A stretch of DNA of 64,000 nt. It comes from Oscillospiraceae bacterium (GTDB taxonomy: Bacteria; Bacillota; Clostridia; Oscillospirales; Ruminococcaceae). The DNA lies in assembly GCA_018380115.1 (NCBI GenBank), contig JAGZUF010000011.1, positions 16,459 to 80,458 of the forward strand. The letters are read 5' to 3'. Position 1 is the first letter of the stretch, and every line of letters starts with the position of its first letter. A program made the translations under genes and the position numbers. Shown here one piece after another: positions 16,324 to 24,576 of the stretch. The notes below the pieces were generated by a model, which saw nothing but the letters and a program-made list of their open reading frames with translations, ran no database searches and was not told the DNA's origin.

Positions 16324-17766
16324 ATGGGCCACACACAGGAAAAGCCAGCTTCCGGCGGAATGAATATCAGCGTAAAATCATTCATCACGGCCATTGCCAT
16401 GCTGGCGGCCCTGATGGTGCTCACCTATGTGCTCACATTTTTTGTGCCTGCGGGCACGTTCGAGCGCACCGAGCTGGACGGCCAGATGGCCGTGCTGCCC
16501 GGTACCTATCATGCCGTTGAGGGGGGAATCCCGTTCTGGAAATGGCTTCTCAGCCCCATTCTGGTGCTATTCAGCGAGGGAAACGTCACCATTATTGCCA
16601 TCCTTGTGTTTCTGTTCGTCATCGGCGGCGTGTTCCACTGCCTAGATGAAAGCGGCCTGATGCGCTACATGCTGGGGCGCATTGTCCGCGCCTTCCGGCA
16701 CAGGCGCTATCAGCTTATCTGCATTGTTACGCTGTTCTTTATGGCCATGGGCACGCTGGTGGGCTCATTTGAAGAGTGTGTGCCGCTGGTACCCATTGCA
16801 GCGGCACTGGCGGCCAGCATGGGCTGGGACGCCATGGTGGGCCTTGGCATGAGCCTGCTTGCCATTGGCTGCGGCTTTGCCACAGGCATATGCAACCCCT
16901 TTACCGTGGGCGTGGCCCAGCAGCTTGCTGGGCTGCCCATGTTCTCAGGCGCGCTGTGGCGCGCGGGCGCCTTTGCAGTGCTGTACCCGTGCCTGTGCCT
17001 GTTTCTTGTGAGCTATGCGAAAAAAATAGAGGCACGCCCCGAAAAGGGCGCGCTGGCGGGCCTGGCACCCGGCGTGCAGGCGCCGGAGGCCGGGCAGGCC
17101 TTCGTGCGCGACAGGGGGATGGACAAGGGCCTTGCGCTGTTTGCAGGCATATTGGGCGCGGGCATTTTGCTCATCTTTTCCTCCAGCTTCATCCCGGCGC
17201 TGCAGGGCGTGCTTTTGCCGCTGGTGGCCGTCATCTTTCTGGTGGCGGGGCTTGCGGCCAGTATAGCCTGCGGGCTGCGCGGCAAAAAGCTGGCGGGCTT
17301 TTTCAGGGACGGCGCCGTGAGCCTTGTGCCTGCGGTGGCGCTTATTCTCATGGCGTCCAGCGTGCGCTATACGCTGGAGCAGGCGCATATTCTGGACACC
17401 GTGCTGAACGCGGCCACCCAGCTTACCCAGCACATGCCAAAAGGGGCGACGGCGCTGTTTTTGTATGCGCTGGTGCTGGTGATGAACTTTTTCATCTCCT
17501 CCGGCTCTGCCAAGGCGTTTCTGCTGATGCCGCTTATCACGCCCATTGCCGATTTGTGCGGGCTGTCGCGTCAGGTGAGTATTCTGGCCTTCGCCTTTGG
17601 CGACGGCTTTTCCAACGTGTTCTATTTCACAAACCCCGTGCTGCTCATCAGCTTGGGGCTGGTGGGCGTCGGCTACGGCGCCTGGGCAAGGTGGAGCGGT
17701 AAGTTTCAGCTTATCATTCTGGCCGTTACAGGCGGCATACTTCTGCTGGCCTCGGCGGTGATGTAG
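16324..17766 (+). CDS. YfcC family (C4-dicarboxylate/basic amino acid carrier) permease
   Basis: The 480-residue protein has about 12 hydrophobic segments. It has the YfcC signature stretches LVGSFEECVPLVPIAAALA (near 140) and GFATGICNPFTVGVAQ (near 182), and the C-terminal FFISSGSAKAFLLMPLI. The family (PF03606) includes DcuC-like dicarboxylate carriers and arginine/ornithine-type antiporters; the substrate cannot be told from motifs. GGAGGTG lies 8 bases before the ATG. It appears to be transcribed alone. Confidence 0.88.
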   Translation: MGHTQEKPASGGMNISVKSFITAIAMLAALMVLTYVLTFFVPAGTFERTELDGQMAVLPGTYHAVEGGIPFWKWLLSPILVLFSEGNVTIIAILVFLFVIGGVFHCLDESGLMRYMLGRIVRAFRHRRYQLICIVTLFFMAMGTLVGSFEECVPLVPIAAALAASMGWDAMVGLGMSLLAIGCGFATGICNPFTVGVAQQLAGLPMFSGALWRAGAFAVLYPCLCLFLVSYAKKIEARPEKGALAGLAPGVQAPEAGQAFVRDRGMDKGLALFAGILGAGILLIFSSSFIPALQGVLLPLVAVIFLVAGLAASIACGLRGKKLAGFFRDGAVSLVPAVALILMASSVRYTLEQAHILDTVLNAATQLTQHMPKGATALFLYALVLVMNFFISSGSAKAFLLMPLITPIADLCGLSRQVSILAFAFGDGFSNVFYFTNPVLLISLGLVGVGYGAWARWSGKFQLIILAVTGGILLLASAVM

Positions 17767-17924
17767 GGGGCAGAGCCCTGATATGCGCCGCAGGGCGCGC
17801 GGCGGCCGGCGGGGCGCATTGCCGCGCCGGGAAAGCGCCGTGTCTTGCGCGGAAGCTTATTTGGGTAGGCGCGGCGGGCGGCGTTGCGGCCGAAGCCGGA
17901 AGAAGGGGAAAGGGGAAATGGGGA

Positions 17925-18623
17925 ATGGCCGTAGAAAACAGACAGGCGCAAGCCGTGCCCGCGCAGGAGCGCATGCGCTTTGGGCTGTGCCTTGTGTTTG
18001 TGGGCGGCTTTTTGGAATCGTACACATATCTTCTGCACGGGCATGTGTTTGCCAACGCGCAGACGGGAAACCTTGCCCTGATGATGTTGTACGCGGTGAA
18101 TATGGACGCACATGCCTGGTATTACCTTGTGCCCGTGGGGGCGTTTCTGGCGGGTGTGTTCGTCAGTGAATGGATGCGCAGCGCCATGACTACGCGCAGG
18201 CGCGCGGCGTGGTACCATGCACTGCTTGCGGCGGAGGCCGCTGTGCTGGGGGGCATCGCCTTTCTGCCGGCGGGCGTGCCGGATGCCGTCGTCATTGTGC
18301 TGGTGTCGTTCGTGTGCTCCATGCAGTTCAACGGCTTTCGCAAAACACACGGCATGCCGTATGCCACCACGTTCTGTACGGGCAACCTGCGCAGCGCGGG
18401 CGAGCACACCTTTCTTGCGCTGAAAAAGCATGACAGAGGCGAGGGGCTTGCCGCACTTCGCTATTGGGCGGTGATCGGCGTGTTTTGCCTTGGCGCGCTG
18501 TGCGGTGCCGCCCTCAGCAGCTGGTGGGGGCAAAAGGCCATTCTGGTGTGCGCGGCCATGCTTTTGGCGGCCTATGCCGTTCTGTGGCATTTCAGCCGCC
18601 TTCAGCTGGAAGTGGTGGAATAA
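17925..18623 (+). CDS. DUF1275 (YoaK-type) membrane protein
   Basis: The 232-residue protein has about six transmembrane helices. The N-terminal motif GFLESYTYLLHGHVFANAQTGN and the later QFNGFRKTHGMPYATTFCTGNLR are the two internal repeats of DUF1275/YoaK proteins. The function of the family is unknown. The ATG at 17925 (GCC GTA next) follows GGGGAAAGGGGAAA; an overlapping upstream ATG is out of frame. It ends before the bidirectional hairpin at 18771. Confidence 0.88.
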   Translation: MAVENRQAQAVPAQERMRFGLCLVFVGGFLESYTYLLHGHVFANAQTGNLALMMLYAVNMDAHAWYYLVPVGAFLAGVFVSEWMRSAMTTRRRAAWYHALLAAEAAVLGGIAFLPAGVPDAVVIVLVSFVCSMQFNGFRKTHGMPYATTFCTGNLRSAGEHTFLALKKHDRGEGLAALRYWAVIGVFCLGALCGAALSSWWGQKAILVCAAMLLAAYAVLWHFSRLQLEVVE

Positions 18624-18770
18624 AAACAGGGAGGCTTTTCCTTTCCTGCACCGGCTGCTTTGGAGATGAAGACAGGCGGGGAGAGCCTTGCTGCCAAGCC
18701 GCTCTCCTGTGGGCATATCAGAATGAGTGAGCTTGTGAGAAGGCTTCCACCTGTCAAACCGGAAAAAATG

Positions 18771-18802
18771 AAAAGCACGCGCCTAAGCGGCGCGTGCTTT
18801 TT
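18771..18802. terminator. Bidirectional terminator
   Basis: AAAAGCACGCGCC and its complement form a 13-bp stem with a 5-base loop, with T-runs on both strands. It ends the DUF1275 gene and the convergent pseudogene. Confidence 0.85.
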
Positions 18803-18814
18803 GCCGTACAGTGC

Positions 18815-19341
18815 TTAAATTTTTATGCAGACGTCCCACGCGCGCCAGATTACGGTGCGCAGATTGCCCACCGCGTTTGCGTCGCCCACAATGTGCACAT
18901 GCTTCGAGGCGGCGGCCAGCGGTATCGGCACATAGCCGATGGAAACGACAGTGGAATCGCACGCGACATCGAATTCTTTGCCGTCCCTGCCGCACAGCGC
19001 CACGCCGTCCGGGCGGATGGCCTTTACAGGACGTCTCCAGATAAACGGACGTTTCATGCAGAGCCAGCGTCTCGCGCAGGAACGACGAATTTGCAAGGCA
19101 CACGCCGCGCGCGGCGATGAGGTCGTTTTTCATCTCCACCACAATGGACTTTTTGCCTTTCAGAATAAGGTCGTATGCGATTTCACAGCCGGTGAGGCTG
19201 CCGCCAATGATAACAACGCACTCACCCACCTCGCGGCCGCAGAGGTATTCCGTGGCCTCCATGGCGTGCTCCAGCCCGGAGATGGGCGGCTTTTTCGCCG
19301 TCCAGCATGGCCTGCTGTTCCTTATTCAGGTTCACCTTCAC
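18815..19341 (-). pseudogene. Broken flavin oxidoreductase C-terminus, with AcnX-like first codons
   Basis: Two minus-strand frames together encode the C-terminal FAD/NAD-binding part of an enoate-reductase-type NADH:flavin oxidoreductase. The first frame (to about 19025) reads PPISGLEHAMEATEYL, VVIIGGSLTGCEIAYDL and LANSSFLRET. After a frameshift near 19025 the second reads AIRPDGVALCGRDG, VVSIGYVPIPLA, HVHIVGDANAVGN and ends WDVCIKI. The FMN-barrel half is missing. Upstream, GTG at 19341 behind AAAAAGGAG opens a different frame, KVNLNKEQQAMLDGEK, which resembles the start of aconitase X. The remnant therefore looks like a deletion fusion of two genes plus a frameshift. The AcnX assignment rests on 16 residues and is weak. 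Confidence 0.65.
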
Positions 19342-19439
19342 ACCATCTCCTTTTTCCGCCGCAAAACGGCGGGCTGTGCTGCCCTCAGTATTGCTATATT
19401 GCCGCGCGAAGGAAAAGAGGGAGGCAGTATCCCGCACGC

Positions 19440-19468
19440 TTGACGCATGCGGGCGAAATAGATATAAT
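19440..19468 (+). promoter_or_regulatory. Strong promoter without an adjacent gene
   Basis: TTGACG and TATAAT are separated by exactly 17 bases. The next start codon on this strand is 365 bases away (CPBP protease), and two strong palindromes lie in between. The rest of the 490-base gap shows no gene. Confidence 0.65.
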
Positions 19469-19507
19469 GTTGCTGGCAGGTGCGGGTTGTGACGCCTGCT
19501 GTAAAAA

Positions 19508-19556
19508 AAAGAAAAAGCCCGGGCTTTTTCTTTCCCTGCACAGTGCAGGGAAAGAA
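19508..19556 (+). terminator. Abutting perfect palindromes, terminator-like
   Basis: AAAGAAAAAGCCC with its exact complement (19508-19533) ends in a TTTTTCTTT tract. It overlaps a second 14-bp stem (19528-19556) built around CCCTGCAC-A-GTGCAGGG. The first can act as a terminator for the promoter at 19440, giving a transcript of only about 55 bases. Confidence 0.55.
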
Positions 19557-19832
19557 GGTGCCTTACCTGCAACAGATAGGAGCGTGAGAAAGAATAGTGC
19601 GCCGGTATGCGGGCGAGTCAAAAGCACCGCATGCAGGCCGGAAAACAAAATGGCAGAGACTTCCGGCGGCAGGCCTGCCCTGCCTCTTTTACAATGTCCT
19701 CTGCTTCAAAAGTGCCTGGTGCCGTCCGCAGGGGCGCTTTTGCATGCCGGGCATCTGCGCCTGGCGCCCGGTTTTCCGGCACAGCAGCTTTGAGGGGCAG
19801 GCCATGAAAATATTTTGAGGAGAGATTTTTAT

Positions 19833-20918
19833 ATGAAATTCAATATCAAATGGAACGCACTGGAAAAACGCCAGCTTTTGATATTTGTGCTGGCGGCCTT
19901 TGTAGTGCCCTATGTGCTGGGCATCGCCATGGGGGCCGGCTTTTATGCGGGCAGTGACGTAAGTTTTTTTGCCTCTGCCCAGATGTTTTACCCGGCGGCA
20001 GGCGTGATGCTGGCGCTGCTGTTCACCCGAAAAGGGGACAGTATGCTGCCGCGCAAATTCTTTGTGTGCTTTTTGGTGCTCACTGTGCTGATGCTGGCGT
20101 GCAGCCTGGCCAGCGTGCTGGTGCCGGTGCTGCCGTGGGCGCTGATTGGCAATTACGTCATGATGGGCGGCACGCTGGCCGCCTGGGTGTGCTATTTTGC
20201 CGACGGCAAGGCACGCCGCGCGGCCTACGGCCTGCGCCTTACCGGAACGGGCGGCACAAACTCTTTTTTGATGCTTGCCCTGTTTATGGTGCTGTATTTT
20301 GCGCGTATTTTTATCCTGAGCGGCCTGATGACGCTGGCTGCCCCCTCACTGGCCGCAGACGCGGCCATGCCCGAGTGGTGGAGCCCGCTTATCGCCCTTT
20401 TTAATCTGGCGCTTATGCCGCTCAGCTTCGTGCTGGCCTTCACCGCCTTCTTTGGGGAAGAGTACGGCTGGCGCGGTTTTTTGCAGCCCCTTCTGCAAAA
20501 GCAGTTTGGGCCCAGAGGCGGTATTCTGGTGCTGGGTGCGGTGTGGGGGCTGTGGCATCTGCCCATCAATATTTTTTATTACAGCCCCGACACATGGGTG
20601 CTCAGCGTGCTCAACCAGGTGTTCCTGTGCATCTGCTACAGCGTTTTCTTTGGCTTCGCCTATGCCAAAACAAAGAGCATTTGGGCGCCTGTGATGATAC
20701 ACTTTTTCAATAACAACGCCGTGCTGCTGTTCGCCAGCGCAGATTCCATCGGCGGTCAGGTGCTGGATTGGCTCAGCATCCTGCTCAGCCTTGCGGTTAT
20801 GGGCATTCTGTACCTTCCGTTTTTCGCCAGCCGAGTGTTCCGGCAGGGCGGCGCCGTGCCCGGGCTGCCAAGGCATGAAGGGGCGGCCTGTGCCGGGGCC
20901 GTTTCAGAGAGGGAATGA
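19833..20918 (+). CDS. CPBP family intramembrane metalloprotease
   Basis: The 361-residue, multi-spanning membrane protein belongs to the CPBP/Abi (CAAX protease and bacteriocin-processing) family. The three motifs are present: EEYGWRGFLQP (E209, E210, R214), WGLWHLPIN near residue 240, and the histidine/asparagine pair in IHFFNN near 290. Related proteins process membrane peptides or confer bacteriocin self-immunity; the substrate here is unknown. The ATG at 19833 has GAGGAGA 9 bases upstream. The last 25 residues are polar and lie past the family core. Confidence 0.9.
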   Translation: MKFNIKWNALEKRQLLIFVLAAFVVPYVLGIAMGAGFYAGSDVSFFASAQMFYPAAGVMLALLFTRKGDSMLPRKFFVCFLVLTVLMLACSLASVLVPVLPWALIGNYVMMGGTLAAWVCYFADGKARRAAYGLRLTGTGGTNSFLMLALFMVLYFARIFILSGLMTLAAPSLAADAAMPEWWSPLIALFNLALMPLSFVLAFTAFFGEEYGWRGFLQPLLQKQFGPRGGILVLGAVWGLWHLPINIFYYSPDTWVLSVLNQVFLCICYSVFFGFAYAKTKSIWAPVMIHFFNNNAVLLFASADSIGGQVLDWLSILLSLAVMGILYLPFFASRVFRQGGAVPGLPRHEGAACAGAVSERE

Positions 20919-20995
20919 ACGAAATATAAGGCGAAGCTCTGCAGGGCGCTGCCTGCGGAGCTTTTCTGTTGGTCAGCTTTAGCGAAACGCCCCCC

Positions 20996-21160
20996 GGCCG
21001 TGCCGGGGAGGGTAAAAGGCTTTCGCTGTCAGTTTCGGGCGAGGCGAGAGGGTATTCAACATCCAAAAGATGCAGCACGCGACGGTAAGCTCCCCGTTTA
21101 TGGAGGACGGGGCAGGTGATGCAGGAGACAGAGTTTCAGTGCCTTTTGAGAGGCTTGCCG
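20996..21160 (-). repeat. Dispersed intergenic repeat, copy C (inverted)
   Basis: Read on the minus strand it gives GCCTCTCAAAAGGCACTGAAA, CTGCATCACCTGCCCC, and near its end GCGAAAGCCTTTTACCCTCC, matching copies A and B in order. A second, shorter plus-strand stretch (about 21215-21290, with CTCAAAAGC and AAGCGAAAGCTT) may be another degenerate copy. Confidence 0.5.
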
Positions 21161-21617
21161 GTAGTATGCCCTTCCCCAGGGTATACGCAAGCCCCTGCCT
21201 TAGCCGGGGGGCCTGACTCAAAAGCCGCTTTCTGCGCCAACCGGAAACTCGCTATGGCGCTGGAAAAGCGAAAGCTTCGTTGTTATGGAACTGGCGCTGC
21301 AGGGGCAGTCAGGAAGACAAAGGTGCGGCATAAAACTGTACCCGAACAGAAAAAAGTCTGCCGCATGTGCGGCGGGCCCGCAGATACCGCCGGTGCCTTA
21401 AAGTGCTGTGGAAAAGTACCATGCCCGGAGAAAGGCCCTAAAGAAAAGCGATTGCATGCAGGGCTGCCTGCAGGCCAGGCAGCGGAAAAGCACACCTTTG
21501 ATGCAGGGCGGGCAGCAGAAGAATGACAAAAGCCCCGGCCTGCAGTGGTGCGGAACAAATGGAATATGCCTGCTTTTGCTTCAAGGTGTGAACAAAGATA
21601 TGAACAGTGGGCAAGGG

Positions 21618-21653
21618 AAAAGCCCGTGGAATGCGGCTTCCACGGGCTTTTTA
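21618..21653. terminator. Terminator-like hairpin
   Basis: AAAAGCCCGTGGAA and its perfect complement form a 14-bp stem with a 6-base loop, flanked by A and T tracts on both sides. No gene is evident directly before it on either strand. Confidence 0.65.
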
Positions 21654-21824
21654 TGGGTTTGTGCCGCAAAAAGGACACCCGCTGAAAATAAGAATTCTGA
21701 GCTCAGAATGAATTCACTTTCATTTTTACACAGTGATTTTTTGAATTTTGCTTCTGGGTATCTCGTTTTGGTAGGAGGGGACGATACTGAAAAAAGGCTT
21801 AAACGCTGGATTTATGACATGAAG

Positions 21825-21879
21825 ACAGAGGCCGGAATTTGGATTGTCTTATTTTTGAGTTCCAAATTCCGGCCTCTGT
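21825..21879. repeat. 19-bp perfect inverted repeat
   Basis: ACAGAGGCCGGAATTTGGA (21825-21843) is repeated inverted without mismatch at 21861-21879 around a 17-base AT-rich loop. There is no following T-run. Confidence 0.7.
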
Positions 21880-22039
21880 TCAACTGGGTTTACGCGACAA
21901 AAAAGATGCCAGTAAGGGGCCGTAGTAGCAACCTGCAAAAAGTTGGTAGCAAGCCGAAGCGTTGTGAGCGCGTTTACAAGCGAACAGCGTAGACGCAGCG
22001 TGACTTTTTGCGGAAAAGGAGGAACAGTGGAGCGGGCGA

Positions 22040-22086
22040 CTGATTTTTTATAAAATAAAAAATCGGAACGAGCGCAACTCGTTCCG
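22040..22086 (-). terminator. Terminator of tRNA-Gly gene
   Basis: On the minus strand CGGAACGAG-TTGCG-CTCGTTCCG is followed by ATTTTTTATTTTA, directly after the tRNA 3' end. Confidence 0.85.
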
Positions 22087-22089
22087 ACG

Positions 22090-22163
22090 TGGAGCAGATG
22101 ACGGGAATCGAACCCGCGTGGCCAGCTTGGAAGGCTGGAGTTCTGCCATTGAACTACATCTGC
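22090..22163 (-). tRNA. tRNA-Gly (anticodon TCC)
   Basis: The minus strand folds as a cloverleaf of 74 bases including encoded CCA. The acceptor stem is GCAGATG/CATCTGC, and the T arm contains GGTTCGATTCC. The anticodon loop is CTTCCAA with TCC at 22129-22131, reading GGA/GGG glycine codons. It is flanked by its own promoter and terminator. Confidence 0.97.
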
Positions 22164-22209
22164 ATGCAGGCTCTGCCTGCACAGCGGCAAAGCTATTAAA
22201 TACTCATTT

Positions 22210-22239
22210 ATTATACTGTGAGAAAGGCCTTTCTGTCAA
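22210..22239 (-). promoter_or_regulatory. Promoter of tRNA-Gly
   Basis: On the minus strand TTGACA and TATAAT are separated by 18 bases. Confidence 0.75.
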
Positions 22240-22284
22240 GGGGCAGGGGGCGCCTGCTTCAGACAGGTAAAGTTTATTTCCTGC

Positions 22285-22313
22285 TTGACAGCTTATACCC
22301 ATATGGGTATAAT
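22285..22313 (+). promoter_or_regulatory. Consensus promoter of P-type ATPase gene
   Basis: TTGACA, a 17-base spacer and TATAAT match the sigma-A consensus at every position. Two palindromic operators overlap the spacer/-10 region and the start site, so it should be strong but tightly repressed. Confidence 0.92.
22293..22312. promoter_or_regulatory. CsoR-type operator 1
   Basis: TTATACCCATATGGGTATAA is a perfect 20-bp palindrome covering the spacer and most of the -10 hexamer. TACCC-N4-GGGTA resembles known CsoR operators in Firmicutes copper operons (TACCC...GGGTA). Confidence 0.75.
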
Positions 22314-22318
22314 ATGCA

Positions 22319-22336
22319 TATACCTATATGGGTATA
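22319..22336. promoter_or_regulatory. CsoR-type operator 2
   Basis: TATACCTATATGGGTATA differs from operator 1 at one base and starts 25 bases later, over the expected transcription start. Two sites at this spacing could bind two tetramers. Confidence 0.65.
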
Positions 22337-22349
22337 AGGGGGCTTTGCA

Positions 22350-24221
22350 GTGAAATTTTTGGAGCGTGTTCTGGAGTGGGGCGGCATAAAGCGGGATATT
22401 GTTTTCCTCGCCATTTCCGGTGCTGCACTGGCGGCCAGTATAGCAGGAGTTCCGCCTCTGCCGTTCGATGCTGCATGGGTTGCTATTATTCTTTGCGGCG
22501 TGCCTATTGTTCTGGAGGCTGTTATCGGCCTTGTAACGGCTTTTGACATCAAAGCGGACGTGCTTGTGTCGCTGGCGCTGGTGGCATCTGTGCTTATTGG
22601 GGAAGATTTTGCCGCAGGCGAGGTGGCCTTTATCATGCAGCTTGGCGGCCTGCTGGAAGAGCTGACTGTTGCAAAGGCGCGTGCGGGTATTGAGAAGCTG
22701 GTGCGCCTTACGCCCCGCACGGCGCGCCGCATTACACCGCGGGGAGAAGAGACGATAGAGGCGCAGGCGGTGCAGGTGGGTGATATGCTGCGTGTGCTGC
22801 CGGGTGAGACCATTCCGGTGGACGGGGTGATTACCGGCGGACACACCTCTGTAGACCAGGCTGTGATGACGGGGGAATCGCTTCCGGTAGACAAATCGGA
22901 AGGCGATGAGGTGGCCAGCGGCACGGTGAACCAGTTCGGCGCCTTTGACATGCGCGCCACAAGAGTGGGGGAGGACAGCTCTATCCAGCGCATGGTGCGG
23001 CTGGTGCAGTCTGCGGATGCAGGCAAGGCGAAGATAGTGGGCCTTGCAGACCGTTGGGCCACATGGATTGTGATAACGGCACTGTCCAGCGCGGCGCTGA
23101 CGTGGCTGGTAACGGGCGAAATTCTGCGCGCTGTCACAATTCTGGTGGTGTTCTGCCCCTGTGCGCTGGTGCTGGCCACGCCCACGGCCATCATGGCGGC
23201 CATTGGCAATGCCACAAAGCATGGCTTTCTGGTGCGTGAGGGCGATGCGCTGGAACGGCTGGCAGATGTCTCAAAAATAGCCTTTGATAAAACAGGTACG
23301 CTTACTTACGGCACACCGGAGGTAGAGGCAGTATGCTCCGTTTTGCCTCAGTGGCCGCGCCCGGCACTGTATGCACTGGCCGCAGGGGCAGAGCTGCACT
23401 CTGAACACCCGCTGGGGAAAGCCGTTGTGCGCGGCTACCAAAAGGCAGGCGGCCCCGCGCCTGCCCGGCCGGAGGGTTTTGCCATGCTTCCGGGACGCGG
23501 CGTGACGGCCACTGTGGCCGGGGTGCATGTGGCAGCAGGCACACAGGCTCTGCTGGCCCAGCAGGGGGCGGGGGTGCCGCCCGATTTGGAACGACAGGCA
23601 GCCGTATACACAGCGCGTGGCTGCACGGTGATATACCTTGCGCTGAACGGCGATGCCGCCGGGTTTATTGCCCTGGCAGATACACTTCGGCCGGACGCGG
23701 CCGAAGTGATAAAGCGGGTGAAGGCATGTGGCCCGTCGCCCGTGCTGCTCACGGGTGACCATGAGGAGGCGGCCCGCACCATTGCGGGGCAGCTTGGCAT
23801 AGATGAGTTCCGGGCGGGCTGTCTGCCGGAGGACAAGCTGAAGTGGATAGGCGCCAGCCAGAAGAAGGGCAAACAGGTGTGCATGATAGGCGATGGCGTG
23901 AACGATGCGCCCGCGCTGAAAAAGGCGCATGTGGGCATCGCTATGGGCGGTGTGGGCAGTGACATAGCGGTAGAGGCAGCGGATATTGCCCTTGTGAATG
24001 ATGACATCAAGGAATTGCCGCATCTGCTGCAAATGGCGCGAAAAATGATGCGCACCATTCGGTGGAACCTTGCCTTTTCCATGGCGCTGAATTTTGCGGC
24101 CATCCTCCTTGCCATAACGGGCGCTTTGAACCCTGTGGTGGGCGCTTTGGTGCACAACGCCGGGTCCGTTTTTGTTATCCTTCACTCATCCCTTCTGCTG
24201 AAATGGAAAGAACGGATATGA
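22350..24221 (+). CDS. Heavy-metal P1B-type ATPase lacking an N-terminal metal domain
   Basis: The 623-residue pump drives metal-ion export with ATP. It has TGES (174-177), the membrane metal site CPC (269-271), the phosphorylated DKTGT (313-317), the SEHPLGKAVV nucleotide-binding His-Pro motif near 355, and GDGVNDAP near 515. It starts with membrane helices and has no HMA or CxxC metal-binding domain. CPC fits Cu or Zn/Cd pumps. The last two helices (NLAFSMALNF; HNAGSVFVILHSS) lack the NY...MxxSS pattern of typical CopA, so the metal is uncertain; the CsoR-like operators argue for copper. The start is GTG at 22350 behind AAGGGGG. Confidence 0.93.
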   Translation: MKFLERVLEWGGIKRDIVFLAISGAALAASIAGVPPLPFDAAWVAIILCGVPIVLEAVIGLVTAFDIKADVLVSLALVASVLIGEDFAAGEVAFIMQLGGLLEELTVAKARAGIEKLVRLTPRTARRITPRGEETIEAQAVQVGDMLRVLPGETIPVDGVITGGHTSVDQAVMTGESLPVDKSEGDEVASGTVNQFGAFDMRATRVGEDSSIQRMVRLVQSADAGKAKIVGLADRWATWIVITALSSAALTWLVTGEILRAVTILVVFCPCALVLATPTAIMAAIGNATKHGFLVREGDALERLADVSKIAFDKTGTLTYGTPEVEAVCSVLPQWPRPALYALAAGAELHSEHPLGKAVVRGYQKAGGPAPARPEGFAMLPGRGVTATVAGVHVAAGTQALLAQQGAGVPPDLERQAAVYTARGCTVIYLALNGDAAGFIALADTLRPDAAEVIKRVKACGPSPVLLTGDHEEAARTIAGQLGIDEFRAGCLPEDKLKWIGASQKKGKQVCMIGDGVNDAPALKKAHVGIAMGGVGSDIAVEAADIALVNDDIKELPHLLQMARKMMRTIRWNLAFSMALNFAAILLAITGALNPVVGALVHNAGSVFVILHSSLLLKWKERI

Positions 24222-24438
24222 CAGGAAAATTTGTTGCCCTGCTTATAGGCGCACCTGCTTTGGGCCGCAATGCTTTATGCTTTTGCCGGGGCGAGGGAAC
24301 GGGGCGGCGCATAGACAGCCGGGCCCTGCAAAGCGCTTGCCGGTGCCATGGCGCCCCAGTGCGGTGCTGGCGCCGGTGTTCATTTGGAGAGACGCTGCGG
24401 GTTGGCTGAAAGGCTTTTGCAAAAAATATTTTCTGAAA
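24222..24438. other. Intergenic stretch with no recognised gene
   Basis: An ATG at 24218 overlapping the ATPase stop opens a 64-codon frame. A second frame (AHLLWAAMLYAFAG, to the stop at about 24311) is more hydrophobic, which could be a frameshifted small membrane protein. Neither has a convincing ribosome binding site. Confidence 0.3.
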
Positions 24439-24475
24439 ACCGGCACGGCCGCACTGGCCGTGCCGGTTCTTTTAT
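24439..24475 (+). terminator. Terminator after the P-type ATPase
   Basis: ACCGGCACGGCC with its complement forms a 12-bp stem with a 5-base loop, followed by TCTTTTAT. Confidence 0.8.
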
Positions 24476-24576
24476 ATGCCGCATAAAGTTGCCCGGCCTG
24501 TGCCGTTTTCAAAAAAGTATTGCTTGTGACGCAGCGTTATGATTTATAATACATGCCAGAGAAGGGGGAAAGCGCT

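Larger units (their letters stand above)
21161..22039. other. Gene-poor stretch before tRNA-Gly
   Basis: No credible gene was found over about 880 bases. Open frames here have low-complexity composition and run through the repeat and hairpins. From about 21660 the base composition becomes visibly richer in A and T than the surroundings. This suggests non-native or decayed DNA beside the tRNA gene. Confidence 0.5.

Noticed and set aside
21116..21992. Two plus-strand open frames of 136 and 194 codons
   Set aside because: They run through a repeat copy and hairpins and have no domain or consistent composition.
24218..24409. Small gene after the P-type ATPase
   Set aside because: The frame changes character midway and has no ribosome site; composition is not coding-like.
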